DNA of 56,435 nucleotides. Source: JAAYCT01 sp964499575. GTDB taxonomy: Bacteria; Bacillota; Clostridia; Saccharofermentanales; Saccharofermentanaceae. Below the pieces are notes generated by a model. That model searched no databases, was not told where the DNA came from, and saw nothing but the letters and a program-made list of their open reading frames with translations. The stretch spans positions 1 to 56,435 of the forward strand of contig CAZCLK010000008.1 of assembly GCA_964499575.1 (NCBI GenBank), in the 5' to 3' direction. Shown here in pieces: positions 17,278-25,742 of the stretch. Each line of letters opens with the position of its first letter. Position 1 is the first letter of the stretch. A program made the translations under genes and the position numbers.

Positions 17278-18987
17278 CTATTCAACGCTCTTGTCGATCC
17301 GAAAACGTACGATCTTTTTGGACGTATTCTTCTCAAACTCCGTGTCGCGCAATTTCACCTGGCCGACAGCCCGATAGGAGACCATGGTCTTGTTCAGTTC
17401 CTTGATTTTCCCGTCAAAATAAGCCTCTATATCCGTTACGCCGTCCGACGTGAGAATATCCTTGTTGGGGAAAATCTCCGCTACGATCGTCTCTTTGTCT
17501 TTTTGTGAGCGACTCTCACCCGCATAAACGACGACTTCCTCAACCCCCCGGATCTGGGATATTTTAAGTTCAATCTCTTCCGGATAGACGTTCTTGCCGT
17601 TACTCAAAACAATCAGATTCTTCAGCCGGCCGGTAATATAGAGCCAACCATCCTCATCCAGGCGCCCGAAGTCACCGGTCCGGAAAAAGCCTTCCTCGTC
17701 AAATGCCTCTGCTGTCGCTTCCGGGTCATTATAATAACCGAGCATGACATTCGGGCCTTTGACGCAGATCTCGCCCTCGCCGTTCTCATTGGGCTTACGG
17801 ATCTTGATGATCTCGTCCTTGATCGGTTTGCCGACACTGCCGTCTTTGCGGTAATGGTTGCGGTTACAGGATACAAGCGGCGCGCACTCGGTAATCCCGT
17901 AGCCGTTCAGGACCGTCACGCCGATCGCGTCGAAGGTATCAATGATATCCTGTTTGAGTGCGGCACCGCCGCAGATCACCAGTTCCAGCTCGCCGCCGAA
18001 GCCCTCAAGGACGCTCTTAAAGAGTTTGCGCCTCAGGTCGATCCCGACCTTTCGAAGCGCGTTACTGATTCTCATCATACGGCGAAGGAGCTTGTCCTTC
18101 CCGGTTTCCTCGGCCTTGGACCAAATGCGCGCGTTCAGTTTTTCGAGGAACAAGGGCACGAGGATCAGGTGCGTCGGGCGTTGCTCCTTAATCTCCTGCG
18201 CGATATAACGAAGTCCGGAGGACAGGTACACCTCAACACCCTGGGCAAAATGCCCGACGAAATTGACCGTCGACCCGAAGGTGTGATGCGGAGGAAGAAA
18301 ATTGATCGTCCTGGGTGTCAGGGCGAAAAAATACATTCCGTTGGTCATGTCGAGAACGATGTTCTTTTGCGACAACATGACGCCCTTCCCTTTTCCGGTC
18401 GTACCGGACGTAAAGACAATGGTCGCGAGCCGGTCCGTATCGATCTTATAATCGTAATATGACCGGTCCCCCCGCGCGAAAAGCTCCGCGCCTTTACTTA
18501 CGACATTCCCGATCGGCACCGCCCCGGGGATACCGGAATCGCCGAAGCACACATACCCTCGGATCGCGGGGACATCCTCCGCGAAGGTTTCCGCTTTCGC
18601 GGTGATCGACGGACTCATCACGACGTATTCGCATTCCGCGGCGTTCAGTATATCGATCATATCGGACGCGGGGATTTCTTTATCGATCGGTACGACGACC
18701 GATCCGATCGACATCAGCGTAAAATAGGAGCACACCCACTCAAAAGAGCTCTCGCCGATTAACGCGACATGTTTATCGGAATAGCCCATGGAGATTAAGC
18801 CCGTACCGAGATTCCGGATATATTCCCGGGCCTGCGCGAACGTAACGCGCACCACTTCTTTGTCCGTCGGCTTTTTCTTGAACGAAAATGCCGTTCGATC
18901 GGGATAACGGTCTGCGACATTTTCGGTCATGATCCGAAAATCCTCAAAAACAGTCGTCTCGTAAAGCGGGTAATCCTTGTTCCTCAT
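17278..18987 (-). CDS. Long-chain acyl-CoA ligase-like AMP-binding enzyme
   Basis: A 569-residue adenylate-forming enzyme. The AMP-binding P-loop reads VFTSGTTGKGKGV (about 193-205), the adenine/substrate loop reads NGYGITECAP, and the hinge region reads TGDFGRLDEDGWLYITGRLKN in two adjacent conserved stretches. A lysine near the C-terminus (KNTSKKIVR) matches the catalytic Lys of the family. It would activate a fatty acid to acyl-AMP and then to acyl-CoA or another thioester, for lipid remodelling or scavenging. It is a single gene. The chain-length preference cannot be read from the sequence. Confidence 0.92.
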   Translation of the reverse strand: MRNKDYPLYETTVFEDFRIMTENVADRYPDRTAFSFKKKPTDKEVVRVTFAQAREYIRNLGTGLISMGYSDKHVALIGESSFEWVCSYFTLMSIGSVVVPIDKEIPASDMIDILNAAECEYVVMSPSITAKAETFAEDVPAIRGYVCFGDSGIPGAVPIGNVVSKGAELFARGDRSYYDYKIDTDRLATIVFTSGTTGKGKGVMLSQKNIVLDMTNGMYFFALTPRTINFLPPHHTFGSTVNFVGHFAQGVEVYLSSGLRYIAQEIKEQRPTHLILVPLFLEKLNARIWSKAEETGKDKLLRRMMRISNALRKVGIDLRRKLFKSVLEGFGGELELVICGGAALKQDIIDTFDAIGVTVLNGYGITECAPLVSCNRNHYRKDGSVGKPIKDEIIKIRKPNENGEGEICVKGPNVMLGYYNDPEATAEAFDEEGFFRTGDFGRLDEDGWLYITGRLKNLIVLSNGKNVYPEEIELKISQIRGVEEVVVYAGESRSQKDKETIVAEIFPNKDILTSDGVTDIEAYFDGKIKELNKTMVSYRAVGQVKLRDTEFEKNTSKKIVRFRIDKSVE

Positions 18988-19231
18988 TGCGGTGTCTCCT
19001 GACTTTGATCATTCATTAAACGTACGACCCCGAATCCCGGGACCTCTACGATTATACCATGCAGACAAACCGACTTCGGAAGATTTACGAACATTTTTTC
19101 TCTCTTTCGATACTCTGTACCGGACCTGTCTCACTATACTTTTCAATATCCGTGACCTATAATAAACATAGTTGAAACTGTTTTGTTTTGCTTATGAAGT
19201 TTTTATATTAGTGAAACACGGAGGATTTATC

Positions 19232-20029
19232 ATGGCAGGATCAAAATCAATCCTTGATACCTTACTCTCGGGTAGCAGCGTCGGTGCTTTGAGCGAATTA
19301 ACCGGAGCGGGCGGTGACCAAGTCCAACAAGTCTTATCGCAAGCGATTCCGACACTGATCGGCGGAATGAAGAAGAACGCTTCTTCCAAAGACGGCGAAG
19401 AGTCTTTGGCTTCGGCACTTTCCGCTCATGCGAAGGACAATACGAGTGATATCGCATCGTTTTTGAAAAACGCCGATCTGGTCGACGGAGACAAAATACT
19501 CTCCCACATTCTCGGCGGACAAAAGCCGGCCGTTGAGTCGGGCATCGCCAGGAAGGCCGGAGTGTCAAAGGACAAGACGGCGACGATCCTCTCGGCTGCG
19601 GCGCCGCTTCTTCTTAGCCTTCTGGGAAGTAAGAAAGAAGAAGACGAGAAGGAAAGCAGTTCCGGAGGGCTCGGAGGACTTCTGGGCTCCCTTCTGGGCG
19701 GCGGCGGATCCGGAAACGACGGATTCGGTCTTGACGATGTCGCCTCGATGCTTTTAGGCGGCGGAAATGACGACAAGGACGAAAAGGAAGAGAAGGAAGA
19801 AGGCGGCGGTCTCGGAGATATGCTGATGGGCGGACTCGGTTCGCTTCTGGGCCTCGGCGGGTCCGACGAGAAGGAAGAAAAGAAGCCGGCCGCGAAAAAG
19901 CCGTCGACAAAGAAAAAGACAACAGCCAAGAAGACCACCGCAAAGACGACGACCAAGAAGCCGACATCGGTCAAAAAACCGACGACAACTACGGCAAAAA
20001 GGCCGACCATCCGGAGAAAAACTCCGTAA
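19232..20029 (+). CDS. DUF937 protein with lysine-rich tail
   Basis: A 265-residue protein. Residues 1-130 match DUF937 (YidB-like), a helical repeat domain of unknown role. They show the usual pattern of two related halves: GGDQVQQVLSQAIPTLIGGM, then ARKAGVSKDKTATILSAAAP. A Gly/Leu-rich stretch (about 140-210) alternates with acidic Lys-Glu-Asp clusters. The last 50 residues are almost all Lys, Thr, Pro and Ala in KK-T-A-K repeats. That tail resembles histone H1 and bacterial H1-like proteins, so nucleic-acid binding is possible. The start at 19232 follows GGAGG; an upstream in-frame ATG at 19172 lacks one. Confidence 0.85.
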   Translation: MAGSKSILDTLLSGSSVGALSELTGAGGDQVQQVLSQAIPTLIGGMKKNASSKDGEESLASALSAHAKDNTSDIASFLKNADLVDGDKILSHILGGQKPAVESGIARKAGVSKDKTATILSAAAPLLLSLLGSKKEEDEKESSSGGLGGLLGSLLGGGGSGNDGFGLDDVASMLLGGGNDDKDEKEEKEEGGGLGDMLMGGLGSLLGLGGSDEKEEKKPAAKKPSTKKKTTAKKTTAKTTTKKPTSVKKPTTTTAKRPTIRRKTP

Positions 20030-20065
20030 TCCGGTGTTTTCGAACATCCCGAATGAATCCGTAAA

Positions 20066-20095
20066 AAAGAGCCTTCCCCGCGGGGAAGGCTCTTT
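20066..20095. terminator. Bidirectional intrinsic terminator
   Basis: A perfect 30-base palindrome with 15-base arms (AAAGAGCCTTCCCCG and its complement), flanked by A-rich and T-rich ends. It lies between convergent genes. Confidence 0.92.
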
Positions 20096-20130
20096 CAATT
20101 TGTTACACTACCGTTTTGATTACAAAATAA

Positions 20131-20853
20131 CTACTCTTCGATCTCGGCAGCGGCTTCTTCCAACGCGCAATAATCGCAAGGATCGTTACGGCTAGCGGCG
20201 AAAGCCTCTTCGACGGTTCCGGAATAGATCGTTGCGGAGTTCTTCAGTGTGTGGCAATCGGGATCCAGATGATACGACTTGCCGAACGCGGTCCAGTAAA
20301 CCGTTCCGTCACCGACTTCCGCCTGCGCGGCTTCCAAATCTTCCTGAGATGCGGGGTTCCAGTCAACCGATGACAATCCCGCAATCAGCAACGCGGCCAC
20401 GGCTACGATTGCGAGTATCATTTTCTTCTTGGGATCCAGCTTCTTATCCTTTAAGAATAGTACAATCAACGGTGCCAGAGCGATGATTGCCGCAATGACG
20501 CCCATGTTGTTCCACAGAAAGAACTTGACCTTGTTCTTTTCGGATACCGGATCAATGTCATTGGATTTCTTCCAAAGTTGCGATCCGATAATCACACAGA
20601 TCACATCCAAAACGACAGCAACAATGATCCAAACCATCGGGTCTTTGATTCCGAAGAATTCAAAATAGAGTGTCTTGTTTAACAGAAGAATCGCTAAAAC
20701 CTCGAATCCGATCGCGACCAACCACAAAATAATCGCCCCGACTCGAAAACCCGATGCCTTGCTCTTTCTGGCCTGCTTGTCCTGAAATGATTCCGCCGAT
20801 GATTTGTTCGCGCGAACAATCTTACGCTCGACGGGAGCCTTCTTCTCCGCCAT
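20131..20853 (-). CDS. Four-helix membrane protein with Cys/His-rich C-terminal motif
   Basis: A 240-residue protein of unknown function. A basic N-terminus (1-32) is followed by four hydrophobic helices (about 36-56, 66-90, 112-130, 138-155). The last 65 residues form a small soluble domain with YHLDPDCHTLKNS and, about 25 residues later, DPCDYC. This H-x5-C ... CxxC pattern resembles the small Ada-like metal-binding modules at the ends of some secreted nucleases and competence proteins, so a structural zinc or disulfide is likely. The start follows AGGAGGGG. It is monocistronic and convergent with the DUF937 gene. Confidence 0.75.
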   Translation of the reverse strand: MAEKKAPVERKIVRANKSSAESFQDKQARKSKASGFRVGAIILWLVAIGFEVLAILLLNKTLYFEFFGIKDPMVWIIVAVVLDVICVIIGSQLWKKSNDIDPVSEKNKVKFFLWNNMGVIAAIIALAPLIVLFLKDKKLDPKKKMILAIVAVAALLIAGLSSVDWNPASQEDLEAAQAEVGDGTVYWTAFGKSYHLDPDCHTLKNSATIYSGTVEEAFAASRNDPCDYCALEEAAAEIEE

Positions 20854-21015
20854 GATCCATACCCCTCCTAATTGAATAATTTGAACCGCTCAACGCGCGA
20901 TTCAGACCGATATTCCAATGTACTAAATATATCAGAACACATTCGCGAAAACAATGTGATCTTGCCGCAGGCTCTTCACCTGTTTTCGTGAAACATAGCA
21001 AAAAATATTCAGTAG

Positions 21016-21339
21016 CCGAGCGGGGATCGATCCTACAAGATGCGCCGAAATGGCCGGATTAGTAGGATAATTTCGAGGCGGAGGCGCGGTTGAGCGTGGA
21101 TCGATCCTACTGGATGCGCCGAAATGGCCGGTTTAGTAGGATCTTTTCGAGGCGTAGGCGCGGTTGAGCGCGGATCGATCCTACTAGTTGCGCTGAAATG
21201 GCCGGATTAGTAGGATTTTTTCGAGGCGGAGGCGTGGTTGAGCGGGGATCGATCCTACAAGATGTACCGGAATGGCCGGATTAGTAGGATTTTTTCGAGG
21301 CGGCGACGCGGTTGAGTGCGGATCGATCCTACAAGATGA
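21016..21339. repeat. 74-bp tandem repeat array with internal inverted repeats
   Basis: Just over four copies of a unit with an exact 74-base period. The core GGATCGATCCTAC starts at 21024, 21098, 21172, 21246 and 21320. Each full unit also has GTAGGAT about 25 bases after ATCCTAC, so a unit can fold into a hairpin. The stem is extended in the second copy (GATCCTACT/AGTAGGATC) and the third (TCCTACTA/TAGTAGGA). GGATCGATCC is itself a palindrome. The loop (GCGCCGAAATGGCCGG) and the spacer (CGAGGCGGAGGCGCGGTTGAG) are also nearly constant. There are no unique spacers, so it is not a CRISPR array. The function is unknown. Confidence 0.93.
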
Positions 21340-21340
21340 G

Positions 21341-21578
21341 TAATGTCCATATACCCGTATAAATAAAAAGAGTGATGCGCCGCTTCGGGACTGACTTCAA
21401 ACATACATCGTTCCGGGTAATCACCGATATGGCGAAGAGGAAAATGCAAGCGGGCTGCTTTACAGCAGATTGGCACATTCTTTTCACGAAAATAGTCGCA
21501 GAGCCGCGCCGCAAAGATTAATTTTGCGAGTCTCCGCGTACATGCGCGATCCGACGTCGGGCGAAGGAAATCTCTGTT
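21341..21578 (-). pseudogene. Possible gene remnant beside the repeat array
   Basis: On the minus strand an open frame runs from a stop at 21581-21579 to the edge of the repeat array without an ATG or ribosome site. Its translation is protein-like, for example AARLCDYFREKNVPICC and later EVSPEAAHHSFYLYGY, but I do not recognise a family. It may be the tail of a gene cut at both ends, with its 3' end replaced by the repeats. This is a weak call. Confidence 0.25.
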
Positions 21579-21615
21579 TCATCGAAATATTATTTTTCGT
21601 GATTCAGAATACGTC

Positions 21616-21675
21616 TTGACTGACTGACATTCAGTCAGTATAATGTACATAGAACGACTGACTGTTATTCAGTCA
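21616..21675 (+). promoter_or_regulatory. Promoter of the tetR-ABC operon with two palindromic operators
   Basis: The -35 box TTGACT (21616-21621) and -10 box TATAAT (21639-21644) are spaced by exactly 17 bases. A 21-base operator with 9-base arms ACTGACTGA/TCAGTCAGT around CAT fills 21619-21639, the space between the boxes. A second one (TGACTG-TTATT-CAGTCA) lies at 21659-21675, just past the likely transcription start. The pattern is that of an autorepressed TetR gene: repressor bound here would block RNA polymerase. Confidence 0.88.
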
Positions 21676-21759
21676 ATCAACAGCAATTTCTTCATACCCG
21701 TACAGCACACCCTTCCATTCACACGTTTCACATGCTTTTCGCGAAAAGGAGAAAACGAC

Positions 21760-22407
21760 ATGATGCGAATCAGTAAATCCCCGCAGGAACGCAAGACCGA
21801 AATCATCGAGGCGGCGCTCGAGCTTTTTTTGGAAAACGGTTACGAGGGAACATCGGTCTCGATGATCGTATCGCGCGTCGGTGTCGCTCAGGGACTTTTT
21901 TACTATTACTTCAAGTCCAAGGAGGACGTTTTCCAATCGGCAATGGAGCACTACACCGACCATTTGGTGGAGGATATAATTTCTGAAATTCTGATGCCCG
22001 GGCCGGGAAGCATCGCGGAACGCCTGGGCGGTGTCAGCACCCGACTCATTGAGATGTTCCGGAATTCGGAAGGTCCGCTGACCGATGGTATGTCCCTTCA
22101 TGAGATCACCGATATTGATATGCGCTTTTCACATCATATCTCCCAGGTTCTGATCGAGCCGGTTGCGATCCTCCTTCAGCTTCTGTCCGAGCAAAGCCGG
22201 TCGGAACTGTCCGCAACGCCGGAAGCCCTTGCGTGTTTCATCATTTTCGGCATTTACGGACTGATTCACGGATTAAGCAGTACCGTACACAACACCGAGG
22301 CGATGAAGCCCGAACTTCTGCTCCCTGTCCTCGCCGGCACGATCGGAGTATCGATGGATACGCTTCTAAATTTTCAAGTGATAATCCCCGAGGAGGTGCT
22401 TTCATGA
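21760..22407 (+). CDS. TetR-family transcriptional repressor
   Basis: A 215-residue regulator. The N-terminal helix-turn-helix (about residues 11-57) has the family pattern: IIEAALELFLENGYEGTSV, then GVAQGLFYYYFKSKEDVF. The C-terminal two thirds form the variable ligand-binding helical domain. The start at 21760 is placed after AAGGAGA; the longer frame from 21643 overlaps the promoter and is not used. It is first in an operon with an ABC ATPase and an FtsX-type permease and very probably binds the two TGACTG palindromes at 21619-21675. The inducer is likely a compound exported by the transporter. Confidence 0.93.
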   Translation: MMRISKSPQERKTEIIEAALELFLENGYEGTSVSMIVSRVGVAQGLFYYYFKSKEDVFQSAMEHYTDHLVEDIISEILMPGPGSIAERLGGVSTRLIEMFRNSEGPLTDGMSLHEITDIDMRFSHHISQVLIEPVAILLQLLSEQSRSELSATPEALACFIIFGIYGLIHGLSSTVHNTEAMKPELLLPVLAGTIGVSMDTLLNFQVIIPEEVLS

Positions 22408-23108
22408 CATCGCTCATTCGATTCGAAAATGTCTGCCGTTCCTACGGCTCGGGTTCCTCACAGGTAGTCGCGCTCGAAAATATCGATTTTTCGATCGCCC
22501 CCGGCGAGTTCACGGTCGTACTCGGTCCGAGCGGCGCCGGGAAAAGCACGCTCCTCAATATCCTGGGCGGCATGGACCGCGCGTCATCCGGCAAGGTCCG
22601 GTTCGGTCCGGATGAGATTACCGGCTTTGATGACGCACGGCTCACCCGCTACCGCGCCGAAAAGATCGGATTCGTTTTTCAGTTTTATAACCTGATTCCC
22701 AATCTGACGGCGTTCGAAAACGTCTCGCTGACCCGCGAGATCAACAAAAACGCACTTAATCCCGAAGAAGTCCTTTCGTCGGTCGGCCTCGATCATCGGG
22801 TCAATAACTTTCCCGCTCAGCTGTCCGGCGGCGAGCAGCAACGCGTCGCGATCGCGCGGGCGCTCTGTAAAAACCCGGAACTCCTCTTGTGCGACGAGCC
22901 GACCGGAGCCCTCGATTCCGAGACCGGAACTCAGGTTCTCCGGCTCCTCCAGAAATTATGTTTCGAAGAAGGGCGAACAGTCGTGCTTGTTACACACAAC
23001 GCTCAATTGACACAGATCGCGAATCGCGTGATCCGGCTTCGCGACGGTCGCCTCGTCGGCGATGAAAAGAACGCAGTCCCTGTCGATGCAACGGAGGTTC
23101 GTTGGTGA
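22404..23108 (+). CDS. ABC exporter ATP-binding protein (MacB/LolD type)
   Basis: A 234-residue ATPase. Walker A is GPSGAGKS, the Q-loop is FVFQFYNLIP, the signature is LSGGEQQRVAIARAL, Walker B is LLLCDEPTGALD, and the switch is VTHN. The LSGGEQQRVAIARAL plus DEPTGALD pair marks the MacB/LolD/FtsE group, which works with FtsX-fold permeases. Its ATG overlaps the tetR stop in ATGA, and GAGGAGG precedes it, so translation is coupled. It drives the permease encoded next. Confidence 0.95.
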   Translation: MTSLIRFENVCRSYGSGSSQVVALENIDFSIAPGEFTVVLGPSGAGKSTLLNILGGMDRASSGKVRFGPDEITGFDDARLTRYRAEKIGFVFQFYNLIPNLTAFENVSLTREINKNALNPEEVLSSVGLDHRVNNFPAQLSGGEQQRVAIARALCKNPELLLCDEPTGALDSETGTQVLRLLQKLCFEEGRTVVLVTHNAQLTQIANRVIRLRDGRLVGDEKNAVPVDATEVRW

Positions 23109-25396
23109 TGTTTCTTAAAAAAATGCTCCGCGATATCGCTGCGTCCAAGGCGCAGTTTATCAGTATTTTCATCCTTGCTTTTCTCGGTGTGTTCGTGTTC
23201 AGCGGCATGCGAGCGGAGTGGGAAGGCATGCGCGTCCAGGTCGATTCCTATTACTCGAAAACCGCTCTGGCGGACTCCTTTGTTTACGGAACGGACTTTA
23301 GCGCGGATACGCTCAAGAAAGTCCGCGCTCTGCCCGGCGTAGAAAACGCTCAACTGCGGCTGGAAATCGACACCATCGCGGATCTTCCGGCCGAGCCGAC
23401 TCTGCGTCTTCTGATCTCGGAAGAAAACATCATCAGCCGCCCGCTTCGGATCGAGGGGGCGGAATATGATCCGAAAGGCGACGGACTCTGGCTCGATGAG
23501 CAGTTCGCGAAGGAGCACAACCTGTCGGTCGGAAATACGTTATCTTTGTCGTTTGAATCCATGAAAATTTCACTGCCGGTCCGCGGCATCATTCTCCACC
23601 CCGAGTTTGTACATAATGTTCGGGACAATTCCCAATTGCTGACCGACGCATCGCTCTTCGGATACGCGTGCGTGCCGGCGTCCGCCATCCCGATCCCCGG
23701 CGGGATCCCGTATACCCAAATTCTGGTTGATAGCGACGATTCCGCGAGCACAGGTGAGATCGATGATCGAAACGCGAGTCTTCAAGAAATCCCCGGCGTC
23801 TTTCACGTGATGCCGCGAAAAGATCATCCGAGCGTTTCGATGTTCGAAGCGGAAATCGACCAGAACCGTTCCATGGCAACGCTCTTTCCGATCCTTTTCT
23901 TCTTTGTCGCCGCTCTGTCGATGCTGACGACGATGACGAGATTGGTTCTTTCCCAGCGCACGCTGATCGGAACATTTATGGGGCTCGGCTTTTCGCGCGG
24001 AAAAATTCTTCTGCATTACGTATCCTACGGGCTGTGGATCGGCCTTTTCGGCGGGATACTCGGACTATTGGGAGGTCCTCCTTTCATGGCAGCCCTTTTG
24101 TATTCTTTTCAGAAGGTGTTCTATTCTCTTCCCGTCTGGAAACCCGAGATATCGATCATCTCGATCCTCAGCGTCGCGGCGGCCGTCGTCGTCTGCGTCG
24201 GCGCCAGTTATCTTTCCTGTGCGCGGGAACTCCGAGAAATGCCGGCGGAAGCGCTTCGACCCAAACCGCCGCGCGCCGGAAAGCATACCTCGATCGAGAA
24301 AACGCGGCTCTGGCACCGCCTGTCCTTCATTTCCAAGTGGAATATCCGCGATATCCTCCGTCAGCGCATTCGCTCCATAATGGCGGTCGCCGGCGTGCTC
24401 GGATGTACCATGATGCTCGTCTGGGGCATCGGGCTTTACGACTCGATGACTCAGGCTCAAACGTGGTATTTTGACGATCTTCAGCTGTATTCCCGAAAAG
24501 CTTTTGTCGAAGAAGGCGCTACCGCCTCCGCCCTCCCTTCGCTCGCGAACTCCGCCGGAGTCCAGGCCGTCGATGAACGCGCGCTCAGCGTGAAAACCGG
24601 CGAAGAGCGCCTGATTTTCGGCGCAAGGATATTCGACGAGGGCGCGCTCGTGCGCTTTGACGACGGACGTGGAAACGCGATCGGTCTTCCCGACGAGGGG
24701 TTGATCGTTTCTCAGAAAGTCGCCGATACGCTGGAGCTGTCCGTCGGCGACACGGTTTCATTTCGCATCCTCGGTATCGAAGGCGATTTTGACGCCCCGG
24801 TTCGCGCGATCCACCGGACTCCGTTCGAGCAAGGTTTCGTCTTTTCGAAAACTGCCTTTGAAAAACTCGGTCTTTCCATGAGCCCGAGTGTATATCTCCT
24901 TTCCGGCGATACGGATGTCGATGAAAACACCGTCGGGATCTCCGAGATCCAGGATAAGGCATTCATGGAAAAAAGCTTCGGTCAGATGCTTGAGGGGATC
25001 AATATGATCATCTGGGCGCTCTTCTTTGCGGCGGTACTCCTCGGCCTCGTGGTGCTCTATAATCTCGGCTCGCTTTCGTTCGCGGAACGGATCCACGAAC
25101 TCGCGACCCTGCGCGTACTCGGCTATCCGCTTCCGAACATCAAGAAGCTTCTACGCCGGCAAACGGTCATCCTGACCGCGATCGGCTCTCTGCTCGGTAT
25201 TCCCTGCGGATTCTTTTTCGTGGGATTGATTACGGAAACGGTAAACGACAACGTCGACTTCCCGTTGTACGTCTCGCCTTTGTCCGTCGCCCTCTGCGTG
25301 CTCGGCACCTTCGCGGTCTCCCTTCTGGTCGACGCGATCCTGGCGCGCAGAACCGCGAAAATCGACATGGTCAGCGCACTGAAGTCGATCGAGTGA
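23108..25396 (+). CDS. FtsX-family ABC transporter permease
   Basis: A 762-residue permease with the two-FtsX layout. Helix 1 (about 18-35) is followed by a large extracytoplasmic domain (about 40-255), a three-helix FtsX block (about 258-365), and a connecting helix near 410. A second extracytoplasmic domain (about 430-620) and a second three-helix block (about 640-750) follow. Such mechanotransmission-type exporters remove antibiotics, peptides or lipids from the membrane. GGAGG lies at 23093-23097. ATG at 23108 overlaps the stop of the ATPase gene; GTG at 23105 is an equally spaced alternative. The last gene of the tetR operon. Confidence 0.92.
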   Translation: MFLKKMLRDIAASKAQFISIFILAFLGVFVFSGMRAEWEGMRVQVDSYYSKTALADSFVYGTDFSADTLKKVRALPGVENAQLRLEIDTIADLPAEPTLRLLISEENIISRPLRIEGAEYDPKGDGLWLDEQFAKEHNLSVGNTLSLSFESMKISLPVRGIILHPEFVHNVRDNSQLLTDASLFGYACVPASAIPIPGGIPYTQILVDSDDSASTGEIDDRNASLQEIPGVFHVMPRKDHPSVSMFEAEIDQNRSMATLFPILFFFVAALSMLTTMTRLVLSQRTLIGTFMGLGFSRGKILLHYVSYGLWIGLFGGILGLLGGPPFMAALLYSFQKVFYSLPVWKPEISIISILSVAAAVVVCVGASYLSCARELREMPAEALRPKPPRAGKHTSIEKTRLWHRLSFISKWNIRDILRQRIRSIMAVAGVLGCTMMLVWGIGLYDSMTQAQTWYFDDLQLYSRKAFVEEGATASALPSLANSAGVQAVDERALSVKTGEERLIFGARIFDEGALVRFDDGRGNAIGLPDEGLIVSQKVADTLELSVGDTVSFRILGIEGDFDAPVRAIHRTPFEQGFVFSKTAFEKLGLSMSPSVYLLSGDTDVDENTVGISEIQDKAFMEKSFGQMLEGINMIIWALFFAAVLLGLVVLYNLGSLSFAERIHELATLRVLGYPLPNIKKLLRRQTVILTAIGSLLGIPCGFFFVGLITETVNDNVDFPLYVSPLSVALCVLGTFAVSLLVDAILARRTAKIDMVSALKSIE

Positions 25397-25742
25397 TCCC
25401 GTCGGGGATTGTCGATTCGCCATCATTTTGTAATCCTCTTTCTGATTCATTAATGAAATTATGTCTGCGTTCATGATGAGGATGAGAAGGAAGCCGCCTC
25501 TGGCTGACCGAAGGAATGGCACTCTGCCTGTGGCTGGCCGGCGGCCATGGAACTCATTCGAACACAGGATTATACCGCCGTTCTCAGCAAAACCGAAGCC
25601 GAGATTTACGAAGAGTGGGTGCACTATCTTAAGAATAGCCCGAATTAAACAGGCGGGAGCCTTTAACGCAACGCTTCACGACTTGTGCGCGCAGATTCAT
25701 TATGCCCGCAATAAACATTTTCGAAGGGCTGAACACTACCCC
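25397..25742. other. Region after the tetR-ABC operon
   Basis: It contains one short plus-strand open frame, 25547-25648, described separately. No terminator, RNA gene or repeat was recognised. The sequence carries CTCTGCCTGTGGCTGGCC and CTCTGGCTGACC, two loosely similar stretches. Gene debris is possible. Confidence 0.35.
25547..25648 (+). CDS. Short open frame, possible gene fragment
   Basis: A 33-codon frame encoding MELIRTQDYTAVLSKTEAE and a further 14 residues, with a typical codon mix but no ribosome site. The frame stays open upstream of the ATG for about 40 bases, so it may be the tail of a broken gene. I do not recognise a family. The call is weak. Confidence 0.2.
   Translation: MELIRTQDYTAVLSKTEAEIYEEWVHYLKNSPN

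Noticed and set aside
21016..21339. CRISPR array
   Set aside because: The whole 74-bp unit repeats with no variable spacers, and no cas gene is nearby.
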